This document shows, one piece after another, positions 1 to 9,697 of a stretch of DNA of 64,000 nucleotides. Every line of letters begins with the position of its first letter. Positions within the stretch are counted from its first letter, which is position 1. Position numbers and translations under genes: made by a program. This stretch comes from Hyphomicrobiales bacterium. Lineage in GTDB: Bacteria; Pseudomonadota; Alphaproteobacteria; Rhizobiales; Rhizobiaceae. Under the pieces are notes generated by a model. That model saw nothing but the letters and a program-made list of their open reading frames with translations. It did not search any database and was not told the DNA's origin. The stretch covers positions 124,001 to 188,000 of the forward strand of contig UCJA01000015.1 in the NCBI GenBank assembly GCA_900472675.1, read 5' to 3'.

Positions 1-181
1 GGAACGCAAGGGTGCCGACCTGATCGTCGCCAACGACGTCTCGCCTGGAACGGGCGTGATGGGCGGCAGCCGCAACCGGGTGAACATCATCACGGCCGAG
101 GGCATCGACGCCTGGCCGGATCTTTCCAAGGACGAGGTGGCGGAACGGCTGGCTACGCTGATCGCGCAAAAGCTCTCGTAA
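1..181 (+). CDS. coaBC: CoaBC bifunctional protein, C-terminal fragment
   Basis: Only the last 59 codons are in the window; the gene enters from the left edge and stops at TAA 179-181. The visible peptide (ERKGADLIVANDVS near the start) matches the end of the phosphopantothenate-cysteine ligase (CoaB) half of bifunctional CoaBC. That enzyme makes 4'-phosphopantothenoyl-cysteine from CTP, phosphopantothenate and cysteine and then decarboxylates it, in coenzyme A synthesis. The motif R-KGADLIVANDV is typical of the CoaB C-terminus. The CoaC half is outside the window, so the fusion is inferred from the family. Confidence 0.85.
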   Translation, partial: ERKGADLIVANDVSPGTGVMGGSRNRVNIITAEGIDAWPDLSKDEVAERLATLIAQKLS

Positions 182-187
182 GCCGGA

Positions 188-991
188 TCAGGCCGCGCGG
201 GAGAGAGCCTGAGGCTGGAACAACAGCGTCCGGATGCCCTCTGCCGTCACCGTGACGGCACTACCATCCGGGATTTCCTCCCAGGTGTCGGTGTCGTCGT
301 TCAAAGGCTCGGAGACGAGGCAGTGACCCGTCCGCCCGCTTGAGGCGCCCATGGGTGAGGCGAAAAGGGTCGGCGGGCGGTGATCGGTGGCATAGCGCAC
401 GGCATAGAGATCGTGACCGTTCGAGAAGGCCGCCGTAAAGCGCACCAGAACCTCACCGGCCGTGGCACGGGAAAGCCGCTCCACTTCGGCGATCGCCTGT
501 TCCATGGCACCGAGCGGATCGGTATCCAGACCGAACTGCAGGGCGAGCAGAAAGAGCAGCTCGGAATCGGTCGTGCCCGTGCGGGCATGGAACAGTTCGT
601 CTGAGAGCAAGGCCTCCATGGGGCGGCGGATGCGGTCGAAGCCAGCGATCTGGCCGTTGTGCATGAAGGACCAGTGGCCGTGGACGAAGGGGTGGCAATT
701 GTCGCGACGGGTCGCGCCCGTCGTTGCCGCCCGCACATGGGCCAGGAACAGCGGCGAGCGGATCTGCCGCGCGAGGCTGCGCAGATTGCAGTCCGACCAG
801 GCGGGCAGGATGTCCCGGTAGCGGCCGGGCTCCGGGTGGTCGCCGTACCAGGCAATGCCGAAGCCATCGCCATTGGTGGCCGTCTTGGCGCGGGTGGCGC
901 AGTGGGATTGCTCGATCAGCGAATGCGCAGGAGAGGATACGAGTTCCTCCAGATAAAGCGGTTCGCCCCGATAGGCTGCCCAACGGCACAT
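188..991 (-). CDS. class II glutamine amidotransferase (YafJ/EgtC-like)
   Basis: 267-residue protein of the Ntn-hydrolase glutamine amidotransferase type 2 family. I chose the ATG at 991 rather than the upstream in-frame start at 1012 because it gives MCRWAAYRGEP, which puts the nucleophilic cysteine at position 2, exposed once Met is removed, as this family needs. Further support is the segment HVRAATTG near residue 85 and NCHPF-HG-WSFMHNG near residue 98, both typical of the glutaminase fold. No synthase domain follows, so the ammonia acceptor is unknown. The gene converges on coaBC with a 6-base gap. YafJ-type proteins are widespread and poorly characterised; an ergothioneine (EgtC) role cannot be claimed without neighbours such as egtB or egtD, which are absent. 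Confidence 0.85.
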   Translation of the reverse strand: MCRWAAYRGEPLYLEELVSSPAHSLIEQSHCATRAKTATNGDGFGIAWYGDHPEPGRYRDILPAWSDCNLRSLARQIRSPLFLAHVRAATTGATRRDNCHPFVHGHWSFMHNGQIAGFDRIRRPMEALLSDELFHARTGTTDSELLFLLALQFGLDTDPLGAMEQAIAEVERLSRATAGEVLVRFTAAFSNGHDLYAVRYATDHRPPTLFASPMGASSGRTGHCLVSEPLNDDTDTWEEIPDGSAVTVTAEGIRTLLFQPQALSRAA

Positions 992-1176
992 TGGCTGTCT
1001 GCTCCAAATCACTGCGCATGCGGCTCGGCGCTTCTCGAAGAGTCTCGAAAACCGGTTAACGAAAGCTGAATTCGCCCCATCCGCGCGGGATTTTCGGCAG
1101 AGGGCGCATCACTTTTTGAGTCACGATGTCTCCTGCCGTGGTTGCCGCCGTCGCGCTTCGGCCTACATGTCGACCC

Positions 1177-2001
1177 ATGTCCTATGAACAAACACGCCCC
1201 GAAGCCGCCGACGACACCACTCGATCGGGCAGTGCCCTCCTCTACGATCTGGCTAGCGACCCCGGCCGCTGGGCGCTGTTTCTCGATATCGACGGAACGC
1301 TGGTCGATATCGCCGACCACCCGGATGGTATCACCGTTCCCCCGGACCTGCCCGAGACGCTGGAGCAGGTGTCGCGGATGCTGGGCGGCGCGCTGGCGCT
1401 GGTGACCGGTCGGGCACTGGTCTATGCAGACGCCCTGTTCGGATCGCACCGGTTTCCGATTGCCGGTCTGCATGGCGCCGAGCGTCGCTCTGCCTCAGGG
1501 GCTGTGGAGAGGGTGGAAAAGACGCCCGACTTCGTCGACCTCAAGGAACGGATTGCCGAGGAAGCCGCGCAGTGGAAAGGCATCCTGGTCGAAGACAAGG
1601 GGCTAGCGGTTGCTGCCCACTATCGCCTCGCGCCGGAACACCAGCCGCAGGTGGAAGCCATGATGATCCGCTACGCGGCGCTCGCCGGGCCTAACTACAC
1701 CCTGCAACGCGGCAAGATGGTGCTGGAGATCCGCCCGGCCAGGGCGAGCAAGGGAGAGGCGTTGCGCGCCTTCCTGTCTGAGCCGCCCTTCCAGGGCAGG
1801 ATCCCGGTGGTCATCGGCGACGATGTCACCGACGAAGCCATGTTCAAGGTCGCCAACGAGCTTGGTGGCCATTCCATCCGCATCGAAGAAAGCCCGGCGG
1901 TGACGGTTGCGACATCCGCCCTCCCCTCCGCTGCCGGGCTGCGCGCTATCCTCGGCACCCTTGCGCAGCAGCAGAAGCAATCTGGAAAGGACGCGTCTTG
2001 A
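1177..2001 (+). CDS. otsB: trehalose-6-phosphate phosphatase
   Basis: 274-residue HAD-superfamily phosphatase that removes phosphate from trehalose-6-phosphate, the second step of trehalose synthesis. The catalytic motif FLDIDGTLVD lies at residues 35-44 (nucleophile Asp37, acid/base Asp39). The C-terminal metal-binding motif GDDVTDE is near residue 212. An upstream in-frame ATG at 1126 would add 17 residues of low-complexity sequence; the ATG at 1177 (MSYEQTRPEA) is preferred. The stop overlaps the otsA start (TTGA), so the two are translationally coupled. Trehalose made by OtsBA is a compatible solute and stress protectant in rhizobia. Confidence 0.93.
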   Translation: MSYEQTRPEAADDTTRSGSALLYDLASDPGRWALFLDIDGTLVDIADHPDGITVPPDLPETLEQVSRMLGGALALVTGRALVYADALFGSHRFPIAGLHGAERRSASGAVERVEKTPDFVDLKERIAEEAAQWKGILVEDKGLAVAAHYRLAPEHQPQVEAMMIRYAALAGPNYTLQRGKMVLEIRPARASKGEALRAFLSEPPFQGRIPVVIGDDVTDEAMFKVANELGGHSIRIEESPAVTVATSALPSAAGLRAILGTLAQQQKQSGKDAS

Positions 2002-3404
2002 GCCGTCTTGTCATCGTATCGAACCGCGTTTCCGTGCCCGAGAAAAGCGGCGCCGCCCCTGCCGGCGGGCTTGCCGTCGCCCTTCAGGCCGCCTTGGAAG
2101 AGCACGGCGGCATATGGATGGGCTGGTCCGGCAAGTCGAGCGGCAGCAAGGCGCCCGGCCCGCTTGAAATGCGCACCCATGGCAATATCACCTATGCGCT
2201 GACGGATCTGACCAAGACCGATGTGGAGGAATATTACCACGGCTTCGCCAACCGCGTTCTCTGGCCGATCTGCCACTACCGGCTGGATTTGGCGGAATAC
2301 GGCCGAAAAGAAATGGCTGGCTATTTCCGGGTCAACAAGTTCTTCGCCGAGCGGCTGGCGCCCATGCTCAAGGAAGACGACATCATCTGGGTGCACGACT
2401 ACCACCTGATCCCGCTGGCGTCCGAGCTGCGGCAGATGGGCTTCAAGAACAAGATCGGCTTCTTCCTGCACATTCCGTGGCCGCCGGCAGACGTGTTGTT
2501 TGCCATGCCGGTGCACGAGCAGATCATGCGCGGACTGTCGCAATACGACCTCGTCGGCTTCCAGACCGACTACGACCTGGACAATTTCAGCGGCAGCCTG
2601 GTGCGCGAAGGCATCGGCGAACGGCTGGACGACAAGAAGTTCTCGACTTACGGCCGGACCTTCAAGGGCGGCGCCTATTCCATCGCGATCGAGACCAAGA
2701 CATTCTCGGAATTCGCGGCCAAGGCGGCGAGCAACAGCATGGTGCGCAAGGCGCGCCAGAGTGTCGAGGGTCGCGACCTGATCATCGGCGTCGACCGGCT
2801 GGACTATTCCAAGGGCATTACCCAGCGCATCGACGCGTTTGAAACCTTCGTGACGCTGAACCCCAGCTACCAGAACAAGGTGACCTACCTTCAGATCACG
2901 CCGAAATCGCGCTCCGAAGTGCCCGAATACGAGCAGATGCAGCGCACGGTCGCCGAGCAGGCGGGCCGGGTGAACGGCGCGCTCGGCACCGTCGACTGGG
3001 TGCCGATCCGCTACGTCAACCGTTCGATTGCACGGCCGCTGCTGGCCGGCCTCTACCGTCTGGCGAAGATCGGCCTGGTGACGCCGCTGCGCGACGGCAT
3101 GAACCTGGTTGCCAAAGAATATGTCGCGGCGCAGGACCCCGAGGATCCGGGCGTGCTGGTGCTATCGCGATTTGCCGGCGCTGCCCGGGAGCTGACGGGC
3201 GCGCTGCTGGTCAACCCCTATGACATCGAGGGAACGGCGCATGCCATCGCGCGCGGTCTCACCATGTCGCTGGATGAGCGCAAGCAGCGGTGGGAGAAGA
3301 TGATGGAACATCTTCTCAAGTATGACATCAACCACTGGTGCGACGAGTTCCTGGAGGATCTGACTGCAGAAGAGGTCGAAGAGGCGCCGATCCGGGTTGG
3401 CTGA
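1998..3404 (+). CDS. otsA: trehalose-6-phosphate synthase
   Basis: 468-residue GT20 glycosyltransferase that joins UDP-glucose and glucose-6-phosphate to give trehalose-6-phosphate. Visible family motifs: SNRV and the glycine-rich GGL segment at the N-terminus (donor loop), VHDYHL near residue 132, [11 protein letters not shown] near residue 263, and [13 protein letters not shown] near residue 363. Translation starts at a TTG codon (1998-2000) that overlaps the otsB stop by four bases, so expression probably depends on otsB translation. The length is normal for the family. The order otsB then otsA in one operon is a standard arrangement. Confidence 0.95.
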   Translation: MSRLVIVSNRVSVPEKSGAAPAGGLAVALQAALEEHGGIWMGWSGKSSGSKAPGPLEMRTHGNITYALTDLTKTDVEEYYHGFANRVLWPICHYRLDLAEYGRKEMAGYFRVNKFFAERLAPMLKEDDIIWVHDYHLIPLASELRQMGFKNKIGFFLHIPWPPADVLFAMPVHEQIMRGLSQYDLVGFQTDYDLDNFSGSLVREGIGERLDDKKFSTYGRTFKGGAYSIAIETKTFSEFAAKAASNSMVRKARQSVEGRDLIIGVDRLDYSKGITQRIDAFETFVTLNPSYQNKVTYLQITPKSRSEVPEYEQMQRTVAEQAGRVNGALGTVDWVPIRYVNRSIARPLLAGLYRLAKIGLVTPLRDGMNLVAKEYVAAQDPEDPGVLVLSRFAGAARELTGALLVNPYDIEGTAHAIARGLTMSLDERKQRWEKMMEHLLKYDINHWCDEFLEDLTAEEVEEAPIRVG

Positions 3405-3443
3405 CAGCGGCTTTTTCGCCGACATGAACGAAACCGTCTTCGA

Positions 3444-5078
3444 TCATGGCGTTCCGCCCTCTCGCGGGACGCCGGCTGCAAGCACTTTTGCCACCAGCGC
3501 TTCGGCTGCCTCGGGAGCCAGCGGCCGCCCGAACAGATAACCCTGCACCTGCTTGCACCCGTTGAGATAGATCGTCGCCAGCTGCTCCTCGGTTTCCACG
3601 CCTTCGGCGATGATCGACAGCCCGAGGCTCGACCCAAGGGCTGCGACCGCCCGGATGATGGCAATGCCATCTTTGCTGCCTGGCAGATTGCGAACGAAGG
3701 ACTGGTCGATCTTGATCTTGTCGAACGGGAACTTCTGCAAATAGCTCAAGGAGGAATAGCCGGTGCCGAAATCGTCCAAGGCGAAACGGACGCCGAGCGC
3801 CTTGATCTCTTGAAAGATGAGCATCACTGCATCGCTGTTGAGAAGCAGGGCCCCTTCTGTCACCTCCAGCTCGAGCCGCATCGGATCAAGCCCCGAAGCC
3901 GAAAGCGCCGAGACGATCGTGGCCACGATATGCGGGTCGCGAAACTGAAGCGGCGAGATGTTGACGGAAATCGACAGCGGTAGCGGCCAGGCGGCCGCCG
4001 CCTTGCAGGCTGACCTCAGCGCCCATTCGCCAAGCGGCACGATCAGCCCCAGATCCTCGGCGAGCGGAATGAACTCCGCTGGCGAGACAGCGCCGCGCTG
4101 CGGATGCTGCCAGCGCAGCAGCGCCTCAAAGCCGATGAGCCTGCGTCCCTCGATCTCGTACTGCGGCTGGAAGGCCAGCGAAAACTCCCGCAGGGCCATG
4201 GCCTGGCGCAGATCGATCTCCAGCAGCCGGCGACGCTTGAGCTCGTCGCGCATCTCGTCCGTAAAGAGCTGAATGCCACCGCCACCCTCGGGCTTTGCCT
4301 TCATGAGCGCCAGGCGGGCGTTGCGGACCAGATCTTCCGGGCCCTCACTTCCATCCGTGAAGGCAAGACCGAGGCTTGCGCCGATGTGGACGACCTGGCC
4401 TTCGACCATGAAGGGACGGGCAATCATTTCCAGAAGGCTTTGAGCCATGTCAAAGACCGCCTCGCCGCCTGCCCGGCGCAGGATCACGAACTCGTCGCTT
4501 CCCGTGCGCGCGACCACGTCCCCTTGCGCCATCAGGCCGGCGATACGCCCGGCGACTTTCTTGAGGAGATTGTCGCCGGCAAGGTGGCCAAGCATGTTGT
4601 TGACGCCGGTGAACCTGTCGAGATTGAGATAGAGAAGGGCTGCCCGCTCGCCGCTGGCGGCAACTGCGGAAATTTCCCTGATGAGCGCAGGGCGGGCCAG
4701 CATTCCGGTCAGCCCGTCCCGCTCCTGAGAGCGCAGTGCCTCCACGAAGGGCGTTACGTCAGTCCATTCGATCAGAACGCCATCCGCATCCGGGCTGGTG
4801 GCCATCAGGATTAGGCGGCCGTCCAGGAGCGTGAACCGCTCCGTTTCGCCGGCCTTGTCGGTCGCTGCGGCATCCAGAATGCGACGGGCGGTGCCGGGCA
4901 GGATCCGCCCCAGCGTTTCCGCATTTTCCAGCAGATCGTCGAAACGCGCGCCGTGCGCCTGCGCACCCAGCAGCATGTCTTTCGCGGCAGAATTGCAGTA
5001 GGCGAGCCTGCCCTCGGCAGTGACCAGCATGACTGCCGTCCTCAGCCCTGGCGGGAGGTCGTTCGTGCCCGTCGCCAT
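3444..5078 (-). CDS. PAS-GGDEF-EAL protein (cyclic-di-GMP turnover)
   Basis: 544-residue cytoplasmic signalling protein with no transmembrane segment. A PAS-like sensor region occupies roughly residues 1-130, a GGDEF domain about 135-300 and an EAL domain about 310-540. The GGDEF signature is GSDEF (near residue 192) and no RxxD inhibitory site precedes it. The EAL domain is well conserved: EALLRWQHP near 316, DDFGTGYSSLSYL near 434, and IAEGVET. On family knowledge this favours phosphodiesterase activity, with the GGDEF part either weakly active or regulatory. The start is the ATG at 5078 (MATGTNDLPPG); the in-frame extension up to 5501 runs antisense into the next gene and is not homologous to anything I recognise. 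Confidence 0.9.
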   Translation of the reverse strand: MATGTNDLPPGLRTAVMLVTAEGRLAYCNSAAKDMLLGAQAHGARFDDLLENAETLGRILPGTARRILDAAATDKAGETERFTLLDGRLILMATSPDADGVLIEWTDVTPFVEALRSQERDGLTGMLARPALIREISAVAASGERAALLYLNLDRFTGVNNMLGHLAGDNLLKKVAGRIAGLMAQGDVVARTGSDEFVILRRAGGEAVFDMAQSLLEMIARPFMVEGQVVHIGASLGLAFTDGSEGPEDLVRNARLALMKAKPEGGGGIQLFTDEMRDELKRRRLLEIDLRQAMALREFSLAFQPQYEIEGRRLIGFEALLRWQHPQRGAVSPAEFIPLAEDLGLIVPLGEWALRSACKAAAAWPLPLSISVNISPLQFRDPHIVATIVSALSASGLDPMRLELEVTEGALLLNSDAVMLIFQEIKALGVRFALDDFGTGYSSLSYLQKFPFDKIKIDQSFVRNLPGSKDGIAIIRAVAALGSSLGLSIIAEGVETEEQLATIYLNGCKQVQGYLFGRPLAPEAAEALVAKVLAAGVPREGGTP

Positions 5079-5259
5079 GCTGGCTTTACTCCCCGACCTC
5101 TTCCCGTGCGTTGCGCGAGTGAATGAGGCATGGCTAAGTATGGAGTACAAACATGAGGTTAAGCAAACCATTTCTGGTTGCGCGAAGCGGCCCCCTACTT
5201 CAACCTTGCATGCCGGCCCTGCTGCGGCTAGCCCAGGTCCATTATTTGCAGGAGCAGTC

Positions 5260-6201
5260 ATGACGCCCGACCTCATCACCCCAGAGCAGATTTCCGACAC
5301 CCACGCCCTGATCCGACAGCGGGTGCGGCATACGCCAACTCTGCGCGCAGACATGAACGACTTCGGCGGAACGGCGCTGCCGGTGGACCTGAAGCTCGAA
5401 CTCCTGCAGCATTCCGGCTCGTTCAAGGTGCGGGGCGCCTTTGCCAATCTCCTGACACGGCCGGTACCGGCCGCGGGCGTGGTGGCGGCGTCGGGCGGCA
5501 ACCATGGTGCAGCGGTTGCCTATGCCGCACGGAAGCTTGGAATTCCCGCGACGATCTTCGTTCCCAGCGTTTCGTCGGCCGCCAAGATCGACCTGATCCG
5601 ATCCTACGGAGCCGAGCTCGTGGTGGGCGGAGACCGCTATGCGGACGCGCTGGCGGCAAGTGAGGCCCATGTTGCCGACAGTGGCGCCCTGGCGGTCCAC
5701 GCCTACGACCAGATCGAGACCCTGCTTGGCCAGGGCACACTCGGCAAGGAGATCGAGGAGGACCTGCCCGGCATCACCACCCTGCTGGTGGCGGTGGGCG
5801 GCGGCGGCCTGATCGGCGGCATCACCTCCTGGTTCACCGACCGGATCAAGATCGTGGCGGTGGAATCGGACGGCGCACCGACGCTTTTCGAGGCGTTGAA
5901 AGCGGGACACCCGGTGGATGCCCCCGCCGGCGGGATCGCGGCGGACTCGCTGGCGCCCAAACGCATCGGCTCGCTGATGTTCCCCGTGGCGCAGAAGTAC
6001 CTGCAGGCGCCTGTCCTGGTCTCCGACGCAGACATTCGCCGGGCGCAGACGGCCCTCTGGGACGGCATGCGGGTGGTGGCAGAGCCCGGTGGTGCGGCAG
6101 CCTTTGCCGCCCTCTTGTGCGGTCGCTACGTGCCGGAGGCCGGGGAGCGGGTGTGCGTGCTCGTCTGCGGCGGCAATACGACCGCGGTCAAGTTCGACTG
6201 A
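5260..6201 (+). CDS. serine/threonine dehydratase, PLP-dependent
   Basis: 313-residue fold-type II PLP enzyme. The PLP-binding lysine is Lys56 in HSGSFKVRGA, followed by SGGNHGAAVAYAARKLG and the glycine-rich phosphate loop GGGGLIGG near residue 185. It has only the catalytic domain and no C-terminal ACT regulatory domain, so it resembles the catabolic or serine dehydratase/racemase branch more than biosynthetic IlvA. Start is ATG 5260 with a GGAG ribosome site nine bases upstream; the in-frame extension from 5020 overlaps the divergent PAS-GGDEF-EAL gene. Substrate (threonine, serine or a hydroxyaspartate) cannot be decided from sequence alone. Confidence 0.9.
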   Translation: MTPDLITPEQISDTHALIRQRVRHTPTLRADMNDFGGTALPVDLKLELLQHSGSFKVRGAFANLLTRPVPAAGVVAASGGNHGAAVAYAARKLGIPATIFVPSVSSAAKIDLIRSYGAELVVGGDRYADALAASEAHVADSGALAVHAYDQIETLLGQGTLGKEIEEDLPGITTLLVAVGGGGLIGGITSWFTDRIKIVAVESDGAPTLFEALKAGHPVDAPAGGIAADSLAPKRIGSLMFPVAQKYLQAPVLVSDADIRRAQTALWDGMRVVAEPGGAAAFAALLCGRYVPEAGERVCVLVCGGNTTAVKFD

Positions 6202-6248
6202 AACAGCGCCTGCTTCCCATGCAGGTTTTCCGGCGCTAGAGCTGTCAC

Positions 6249-6857
6249 ATGTTCCAGCTAGAGCAGACAGCCACTTTCGAGCAGATCGTCAAGAAGAGCC
6301 GTTTCATCGCGACGGCGCTTTTCGTTGCGACCGAGGAGGAGGCGAAGGCCGCGATTGCGGCGCATGGCCACGCCGAGGCCAGCCATAACTGCTGGGCATG
6401 GCGGATCGGAGCAGCCTACCGGTTTTCAGACGACGGAGAGCCGGGCGGCACAGCCGGCAAGCCGATCCTTGCCGCGATCGACGGACAGTCGGCAGACAAG
6501 GTGCTGGTCATCGTGACCCGCTGGTTCGGCGGCATATTGCTTGGTAGCGGCGGTCTCGTGCGGGCCTATGGCGGCACGGCTGCGGCCTGCCTGAAGGCTG
6601 CGCAGCTCGTCGAGGTCAAGCCATCGGTGCAGGGCCTCATCCGTCTCGAGTTCGCGGACCTTGCCCGGGTCAAGGGTCGGCTGCAAACCTTCGAAGACCT
6701 TGTGATCGCGGAGGAAGCCTTCCGGGAGACCGGCGCCGACCTCGTCATCCGCCTGCCCGAGACGGAGCTGGAGACCGTTGCGCAGATGGTCCGCGACCTC
6801 ACCAGCGGTCGCAGCGCGCTCTCGCTGGAGGATGATCAGGCCGCCTTGGCGACCTGA
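6249..6857 (+). CDS. YigZ/IMPACT family protein
   Basis: 202-residue member of the UPF0029/IMPACT family. It has the N-terminal IMPACT domain with the motifs SHNCWAWR, FSDDGEPGGTAGKPIL and VTRWFGGILLGSGGLVRAYGG, then the small C-terminal DUF1949 domain. Family members have been linked to translation control or to peptide hydrolysis, but no firm bacterial function is known. The last 22 bases overlap the end of convergent prfC. Confidence 0.9.
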   Translation: MFQLEQTATFEQIVKKSRFIATALFVATEEEAKAAIAAHGHAEASHNCWAWRIGAAYRFSDDGEPGGTAGKPILAAIDGQSADKVLVIVTRWFGGILLGSGGLVRAYGGTAAACLKAAQLVEVKPSVQGLIRLEFADLARVKGRLQTFEDLVIAEEAFRETGADLVIRLPETELETVAQMVRDLTSGRSALSLEDDQAALAT

Positions 6858-8419
6858 TATTCCTTGATCGCGACCATCTTGATGGTTGGATGGCGCTCTG
6901 CTTCGTAGCGCAACGAGAACCCGTCCTGGGCGAGGAACACGGGATCGCCATCCAGATCGCGGGCGATATCGCCGCGCTTGACCGTCAGGAACTTGTCTAG
7001 ATCAGCCTGGCTGTCGGACGAGATCCATCGGCAGACGGAAAAGCGCGACATTTCGAAGGAGACCGGCAGCGTATACTCGCCCTGCAGGCGCTCCTTCAGC
7101 ACGTCGAGCTGCAGTGCGCCGACGACACCGACGATGGCGGGCGATCCGTCTTCCGGCGAAAACAGCTGCACCACGCCTTCCTCGGCCATCTGCTGCAGAG
7201 CTTCCTTCAGCTTCTTTGCCTTCATGGCATCTTCCAGCCGCACGCGGCGCAGGATTTCCGGCGAGAAGTTGGGCACGCCCTGGAAGACCAGCGCCTCGCC
7301 TTCGGTCAGCGTATCGCCGATGCGCAGCGTGCCGTGGTTGGGAATACCCACCACATCGCCCGCATAGGCCGTATCGGCCAGCTGGCGCTGCGAGGCGAAG
7401 AAGAACTGCGGCGCGGTGAGGCCCAGCAGCTTGCCGGTGCGGGCAAGCTTTGCCTTCATGCCGCGCTCCAGCTTGCCCGAGCAGATGCGCGCAAAGGCGA
7501 TGCGGTCGCGGTGGTTCGGATCCATGTTGGCCTGGATCTTGAAGACGAAAGCGGTCATCTTGTCTTCTGAGGCGTGAACCTTGCGCACATCGGCCACCTG
7601 GTCGCGCGGCGGCGGGGCGAAGTCACCCAGCGCATTGATGAGATCGCGGACGCCGAAATTGCGCAGGGCCGAGCCGAAGAAGACGGGCGTCATATGGCCT
7701 TCAAGGAAGGACGCGCGGTCGAAGGGGCGGCAGGCCTCGCGCGCCAGTTCCAGCTCCTCGATAAAGGTGCTGCGCTCGTTTTCCGGAAGACGGTCGGCAA
7801 TGCTTTGCGGGCCGTTGACCGACAGGGGCTCGATCTGCTGGTCGCTGCTGCGGAAGGTATTGTCGGCCAGATTGTAGGACCCGCAGAAGCTCTTGGAGCG
7901 CCCGACCGGCCAAGTGATCGGCGCCGTATCCAGCGCCAGCTTTTCCTCCACCTCGTCGAGGATTTCGAAGGTGTCGCGCGCTTCGCGATCCATCTTGTTG
8001 ACGAAGGTGATGATGGGGATGTCGCGCATGCGGCAGACTTCGAACAGCTTCAGCGTCCGAGGCTCGATGCCCTTCGCCCCGTCGATGACCATGACGGCCG
8101 CATCCACCGCCGTCAGCGTGCGGTAGGTATCGTCGGCGAAGTCTTCGTGGCCGGGCGTATCGAGAATATTAAAGACATTCCCGTCGAACTCGAATGTCAT
8201 GACCGAGGTGACGACCGAGATGCCGCGCTCGCGTTCGATCTTCATCCAGTCGGAGCGCGTCTGGATACGATCCTTCTTGGCCTTCACCTCACCGGCAAGC
8301 TGGATCGCGCCGCCGAACAGCAGCAGCTTTTCGGTGAGCGTGGTCTTGCCCGCATCCGGGTGGGCGATAATGGCAAAGGTGCGACGGCGGGAGACCGCCT
8401 CGGCAATGGTTTCCGGCAT
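6836..8419 (-). CDS. prfC: peptide chain release factor 3
   Basis: 527-residue translational GTPase that recycles RF1/RF2 after termination. GTPase motifs are visible: G1 AHPDAGKTTLTEK at about residues 19-31, switch region RGISVVTSVMTF, G3 DTPGHEDFADD and G4 NKMDRE. The start at 8419 (MPETIAEAVSRRRTF) matches the usual RF3 N-terminus; an in-frame extension to 8536 would run past the divergent dut start. The gene converges on the yigZ homologue with a 22-base overlap and diverges from dut with an 82-base gap that must hold both promoters. Confidence 0.97.
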   Translation of the reverse strand: MPETIAEAVSRRRTFAIIAHPDAGKTTLTEKLLLFGGAIQLAGEVKAKKDRIQTRSDWMKIERERGISVVTSVMTFEFDGNVFNILDTPGHEDFADDTYRTLTAVDAAVMVIDGAKGIEPRTLKLFEVCRMRDIPIITFVNKMDREARDTFEILDEVEEKLALDTAPITWPVGRSKSFCGSYNLADNTFRSSDQQIEPLSVNGPQSIADRLPENERSTFIEELELAREACRPFDRASFLEGHMTPVFFGSALRNFGVRDLINALGDFAPPPRDQVADVRKVHASEDKMTAFVFKIQANMDPNHRDRIAFARICSGKLERGMKAKLARTGKLLGLTAPQFFFASQRQLADTAYAGDVVGIPNHGTLRIGDTLTEGEALVFQGVPNFSPEILRRVRLEDAMKAKKLKEALQQMAEEGVVQLFSPEDGSPAIVGVVGALQLDVLKERLQGEYTLPVSFEMSRFSVCRWISSDSQADLDKFLTVKRGDIARDLDGDPVFLAQDGFSLRYEAERHPTIKMVAIKEYQVAKAA

Positions 8420-8501
8420 GGACAAAGATCCTTCGAGTTGTCGCGTATCTAGCGATTTGACGGCGGATATGCAATTGACCGGAGAAACGAAGGGGTAGTT
8501 C

Positions 8502-8966
8502 ATGCGCGAGATCATCGGCCCGACGCTCAAGCTCATCCGCCTGCCGCAGGCAGAGGGCCTCGACCTGCCCGCCTACGAGACGTCAGGTGCCGCGGGAATG
8601 GACCTGCGCGCGGCGGTCGAAGAGACGGCGCCGATCGTGCTTGCGCCGGGAGAGCGGGTACTGGTTCCCACCGGCTTTATCTTCGAGATCCCCGACGGTT
8701 TCGAGGTGCAGGTGCGGCCGCGTTCGGGACTTGCCTTCAAGCATGGGCTGACCTGCCTCAATACGCCCGGCACGATCGACAGCGATTACCGCGGCGAGGT
8801 GAAGGTGCTGCTGATCAACCTCGGCCAGGAGGATTTCACCGTGACCCGCGGCATGCGGATTGCCCAGGCGGTGGTGGCGCCTGTCACGCAGGTGCGCATC
8901 CTGGAGGCGACCGATGCGACCGAGACTGCCCGCGGCGCCGGCGGGTTCGGCTCCACAGGCGTCTAG
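8502..8966 (+). CDS. dut: dUTP diphosphatase
   Basis: 154-residue trimeric dUTPase, converting dUTP to dUMP and pyrophosphate; this supplies dTMP precursors and keeps uracil out of DNA. All five family motifs are visible: I (AAGMDLRA), II (RPRSGLA), III ([14 protein letters not shown]), IV ([10 protein letters not shown]) and V ([10 protein letters not shown]) at the flexible C-terminus. Length is standard. In many relatives dut sits next to coaBC; here about 8.3 kb separates them. Confidence 0.97.
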   Translation: MREIIGPTLKLIRLPQAEGLDLPAYETSGAAGMDLRAAVEETAPIVLAPGERVLVPTGFIFEIPDGFEVQVRPRSGLAFKHGLTCLNTPGTIDSDYRGEVKVLLINLGQEDFTVTRGMRIAQAVVAPVTQVRILEATDATETARGAGGFGSTGV

Positions 8967-8991
8967 CAACCGAGCTGGGGGGAGACCGTAC

Positions 8992-9603
8992 ATGACAGCC
9001 ACATCCTTGATTACCTATGCGCTGGCGCTATTCATCGCCGCCGCCATTCCCGGACCTGGCATGACGGCGATCGTCGCCCGGGCACTCGGCAGCGGCTTTC
9101 GGCCCACATTGTTCATGGGGCTCGGCCTCATTCTGGGCGATTTGGTGTATCTGACCGCTGTCGTGCTTGGCCTTGCCATCGTCGCCCAGAACTTCACGAC
9201 GCCCTTCCTGATCATCAAATATTTGGGCGCCGCCTATCTCTGCTACATCGCCTGGAAGCTCTGGACCGCCGGACTTCTGCGTCAGGACATCAGGGCGGAG
9301 GCTGGCGCCAAGGCCGGCACGGCTTTCCTGTCGGGCCTGCTCGTCACCCTCGGCAACCCGAAAACCATGCTGTTCTATGTAGCGCTGGTGCCGACCCTCA
9401 TCCCCCTCTCCGAGGTCGGACCGCGCGATTATGCCGTGCTCGTGGGAACGACCTTCGCCGTGCTGATGGCGGTGCTTTTGCCCTATATCCTGCTTGCCTC
9501 CAAGGCCCGCGAGCTTCTGAAGAAACCGAAGACGCTGCAGGCTCTCAACCGTTCGGCGGCTGCGATCCTTGCGGGAACTGCCGCCTATATCGTGGCGCGC
9601 TGA
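8992..9603 (+). CDS. LysE/RhtB family amino acid exporter
   Basis: 203-residue integral membrane protein with about six hydrophobic segments and the family N-terminal signature ([24 protein letters not shown]). LysE/RhtB proteins export amino acids such as lysine, threonine or homoserine lactones by proton exchange; the substrate here is not predictable. The ATG at 8992 is preceded by GGGGAGA. It lies 25 bases after dut on the same strand, so co-transcription is possible. Confidence 0.9.
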   Translation: MTATSLITYALALFIAAAIPGPGMTAIVARALGSGFRPTLFMGLGLILGDLVYLTAVVLGLAIVAQNFTTPFLIIKYLGAAYLCYIAWKLWTAGLLRQDIRAEAGAKAGTAFLSGLLVTLGNPKTMLFYVALVPTLIPLSEVGPRDYAVLVGTTFAVLMAVLLPYILLASKARELLKKPKTLQALNRSAAAILAGTAAYIVAR

Positions 9604-9697
9604 GGCACGACGGCCAGGCCGATACCAGTGTGCGGGCTTTCATCGTCACGGCTTTCACCCTATCTTCGTTCAACACTCTTCATCCTGGGGGAAGCAC

